Origin: MRBY01 sp943371005
GTDB lineage: Bacteria; Cyanobacteriota; Cyanobacteriia; Cyanobacteriales; MRBY01
Direction of reading: 5' to 3'
Assembly: GCA_943371005.1 (NCBI GenBank)
Contig: CALRTB020000012.1
Coordinates: 29,226 to 93,225, forward strand
Length of the DNA stretch: 64,000 bases
Positions 62,171 through 64,000 of this stretch are shown here, piece after piece. The notes beneath the pieces were generated by a model, which made no database searches, was not told the origin of the DNA, and saw only the letters and a program-made list of their open reading frames with translations. Numbering within the stretch: the first letter of the stretch is position 1; each line of letters begins with the position of its first letter. The position numbers were made by a program, and so were the translations under genes.

Positions 62171-63510
62171 GCAGGCCGCTGCAACTTCACCATAAAGAAA
62201 CCATCCATGTCGTGGCGCTGGGGGAGCACTTGGATCCAACCCTGTGCCTGGGCGTAGGGACAAGCAGGTGAATCGGGGCTAGGGGGCACAATTTGCCAGT
62301 CTGGATGTTCCGCAAGAAATTGCGTGGCGATCGCTTCATTTTCTGCCGGATTGAGGGTACAAGTGGCATAGACTAAATAGCCTCCCGGTTTGACCCAAGT
62401 GGCCCCAGTGGTAAGAAGTTCCCCTTGGAGTTGGGTCAATTGCGCGATTTTCTGGGGGTTCTGTTGCCAACGGATATCCGGGCGTTTGTGGAGCGTCCCC
62501 AAACCGGAACAGGGCACATCCAACAGCACCCGGTCGGCCATATTGCGAAACTGCGAATAGGTGCGACTGTCACCGATGAGAGTGCGGATCATCGAGAGTT
62601 TGAGGCGGCGGGCATTTTGCTCAATTTTATTAATGCGGGCCTGGTACTTGTCACTAGCCCAAATGGTGCCACGATCCTGCATTTTTTCGGCGATGTGGGT
62701 GGTTTTGCCGCCGGGGGCCGCACAGGCATCAATAATCACTTCTCCCGGTTGGGGATCGAGCAGATGGGTCACCAATTGGGCGCTGGCATCCTGGATCGTC
62801 CACCAGCCTTCTTTGTAGCCTGGTAAATCCTGAATTAAACCCCGTTTTTCCACCAAGCGCAGGGCATGGGGCAAGTTGGCGATCGCCTCGGCTTTGACCC
62901 CTACCTGGGTAAGTTTATCCTGAACAGCAGTGACGTTGGCTCGGAGGGGATTCACCCGCAAATCCAGTTGGGCCGGTCGGTTAAACCATTGACAAAGCTG
63001 TTCTGTTTCCTCGGCTCCAAATTGCCCTAACCACTGCTCAATCAACCATTCCGGAAAACTATATTGCAAAGCTAGCCGTTCTGCCGCTGTCTCTGGTAAC
63101 TGGAGCGGATCATGGCCTTTGTCCCGTTGTCGCAGATAACCCCGCAGACAACCATTCACCACCCCCGCTAATTGGCCCAGCTTATTGGTTTTCGCAATTT
63201 CAACGCTGGTATTGACCGCCGCCGAGGGGGGAATTTGGTCTAAGTAACGCAGTTGGTACAAACCCAGTTGAAGGAGCACCCGTAGATCTGGCGGTTGTTG
63301 ATCGATGGGCTTTTTCCCTAATTGATCAACAATCGCATCGAGGGTTTTTTGACGACGGACGGTGCCATAGACCAATTCAGCCACCAAAGCGCGATCGCTC
63401 CCCGTGAGGTTACTTTTGTGGAGGACTCGATCAAGGGCCACATCGGTATAGGCGTTGTGGTACATGATTTGCCGGAGGGCGAGGAAGGCGAGTTGGCGGG
63501 CTGAAGACAT
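62167..63510 (-). CDS. rsmB: 16S rRNA (cytosine967-C5)-methyltransferase
   Basis: RsmB methylates C967 in 16S rRNA. The protein of about 447 residues has an N-terminal NusB-like helical domain (about 1-125), a linker and a SAM methyltransferase domain with DACAAPGGKTTHIAEKM, the DVPCSGLGTLHKRPDIRW motif and the catalytic Cys in ATCTLNPAENE. ATG at 63510 (MSSARQLAF) is likely; a longer start at 63549 is less so. Confidence 0.93.
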   Translation of the reverse strand: MSSARQLAFLALRQIMYHNAYTDVALDRVLHKSNLTGSDRALVAELVYGTVRRQKTLDAIVDQLGKKPIDQQPPDLRVLLQLGLYQLRYLDQIPPSAAVNTSVEIAKTNKLGQLAGVVNGCLRGYLRQRDKGHDPLQLPETAAERLALQYSFPEWLIEQWLGQFGAEETEQLCQWFNRPAQLDLRVNPLRANVTAVQDKLTQVGVKAEAIANLPHALRLVEKRGLIQDLPGYKEGWWTIQDASAQLVTHLLDPQPGEVIIDACAAPGGKTTHIAEKMQDRGTIWASDKYQARINKIEQNARRLKLSMIRTLIGDSRTYSQFRNMADRVLLDVPCSGLGTLHKRPDIRWQQNPQKIAQLTQLQGELLTTGATWVKPGGYLVYATCTLNPAENEAIATQFLAEHPDWQIVPPSPDSPACPYAQAQGWIQVLPQRHDMDGFFMVKLQRPA

Positions 63511-63594
63511 TAAATCCGATAAAAACGTAGTAGGTTGATTATCCCCCATTGCTGACCTATGCTAGTCGCCATAAATTTTATCGACAGTGGTGCA

Positions 63595-63915
63595 ATGGTT
63601 AGGTTGATTTCAGATTTTGATGGGGTGGTCGTCGATCTGTCGGAACGTTACTACCGCGTTTATCGCTGGCGGTTAACCCAAGTTGCAGAACCGGAGCAAA
63701 CATTATCGCCCTTAACAAAGGAAGAATTTTGGGCTTTGAAGCGAAGAAAGGCTTCCCAGACTGATATTGGTTTGCGGTCGGGTCTCCGGGAAGATCAGTT
63801 ACCGGAGTTTAAACAGCTCCGGGATGACCATGTGCATCGGCTGGAAAATATGGGAGTTATGTTTATTTCTGGTGTATGGAGGAGAGGAAAGAAAAAGCGT
63901 ATCCTGCTGAATTAA
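63595..63915 (+). pseudogene. HAD-superfamily hydrolase fragment, interrupted at its 3' side
   Basis: The reading frame starts MVRLISDFDGVVVDLSERYY, with the DxDGV nucleophile motif of HAD hydrolases, and is colinear up to about 63870. After that the sequence turns to a Lys/Arg tail that does not look like a HAD protein, and the left end of an insertion sequence seems to start here. The rest of the gene is missing from the window, so it is probably a broken gene. An upstream ATG at 63559 is less likely. Confidence 0.6.
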
Positions 63916-64000
63916 GCAAAAACCAACAAGGATACACCCATGGACAAAGATAATCTGATTTCGTTGCCATCACCAGAAGCAACAGAAACTTTTCAAGACA
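63871..64000 (+). mobile_element. left part of an IS256-family-like insertion sequence
   Basis: The segment begins with GGTGTATGGAGGAGAGG at 63871 and runs to the window edge. It contains the start of a transposase gene at 63940. A short inverted pairing GGTGTAT (63871) with ATACACC (63932) is present, but the true terminal inverted repeat cannot be checked without the right end. Confidence 0.5.
63940..64000 (+). CDS. transposase N-terminal fragment, IS256-like
   Basis: Only the first 20 codons lie in the window, reading MDKDNLISLPSPEATETFQD. This opening resembles IS256-family transposases as I remember them. An AAGGA about ten bases upstream is a plausible ribosome site. The family call rests on a very short stretch. 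Confidence 0.5.
   Translation, partial: MDKDNLISLPSPEATETFQD

Noticed and set aside
1..64000. CRISPR arrays, tRNA or rRNA genes and prophage
   Set aside because: I read the intergenic regions and saw no spaced direct repeats, no cloverleaf-like sequence with a T-loop GTTCGA pattern and no phage genes. A covariance-model search would settle the RNA part.

Overview
This 64 kb window is chromosomal DNA from a cyanobacterium. Direct signs are chlorophyll synthase (ChlG), zeta-carotene desaturase (CrtQ), a high-light-inducible protein, the bicarbonate transporter SbtA with its PII-like partner SbtB, Ycf66, a monoglucosyldiacylglycerol synthase (MgdA), and dozens of copies of the HIP1 palindrome GCGATCGC both inside and between genes. 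Base composition looks close to half GC with a more AT-rich stretch at 45.2-47.6 kb. I guess a unicellular, euryhaline Picosynechococcus (Synechococcus PCC 7002-like) relative, but the sequence alone does not prove the genus. I see no tRNA, rRNA, CRISPR array or prophage.

Layout. 0.3-3.7 kb: a minus-strand trio (circularly permuted ATP-grasp, alpha-E protein, transglutaminase-like protein) that looks like a peptide or amide-bond forming system with unknown product. 4.0-6.8 kb: inorganic carbon uptake, with sbtA and a small membrane protein on minus and sbtB divergent on plus; SbtB lacks the usual C-terminal Cys loop. 7.3-8.6 kb: FHA protein and TlyA-type rRNA methyltransferase. 8.8-14.2 kb: nrtABCD, whose binding protein keeps the nitrate ligands of NrtA, with a candidate NtcA box upstream. 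14.6-20.6 kb: Hsp70-like protein, a catalytically dead M16 protease subunit, a Trm1-type tRNA methyltransferase, a NYN-domain protein and an M48 protease. 20.7-28.3 kb: purF, a PHP phosphoesterase, chlG, pyrF, a BolA/glutaredoxin pair, small cyanobacterial proteins and a DciA-like helicase loader. 28.3-35 kb: J-domain/DUF3143 pair, a small P-loop kinase, an O-antigen-ligase-like protein with TPR-type tail, an MFS transporter and mgdA. 35-43 kb: Uma2 protein, UvrD/PcrA helicase, TerB-like protein, crtQ, a 47-residue HLIP gene, cobH and a PBP4-type carboxypeptidase. 43-45.2 kb: plsX-fabH. 45.2-47.6 kb: an AT-rich island (membrane protein, methyltransferase, RsgA-type GTPase). 47.7-56.9 kb: active M16 protease, PAP2 phosphatase, era, rpsP-khpA, chorismate lyase, ispH, ycf66 and minCDE. 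57-63.6 kb: two PLP aminotransferases (one hisC), a ferredoxin/metallo-beta-lactamase fusion, pncB and rsmB. At the right edge a HAD-type gene is cut by the start of what looks like an IS256-family element.

Most genes are housekeeping in short operons or single units. The parts most worth following are the ATP-grasp trio, the split sbtA/sbtB locus with its small membrane protein and R-loop-less SbtB, the stand-alone nrtABCD cluster, the AT-rich island, and the IS junction at the right end.
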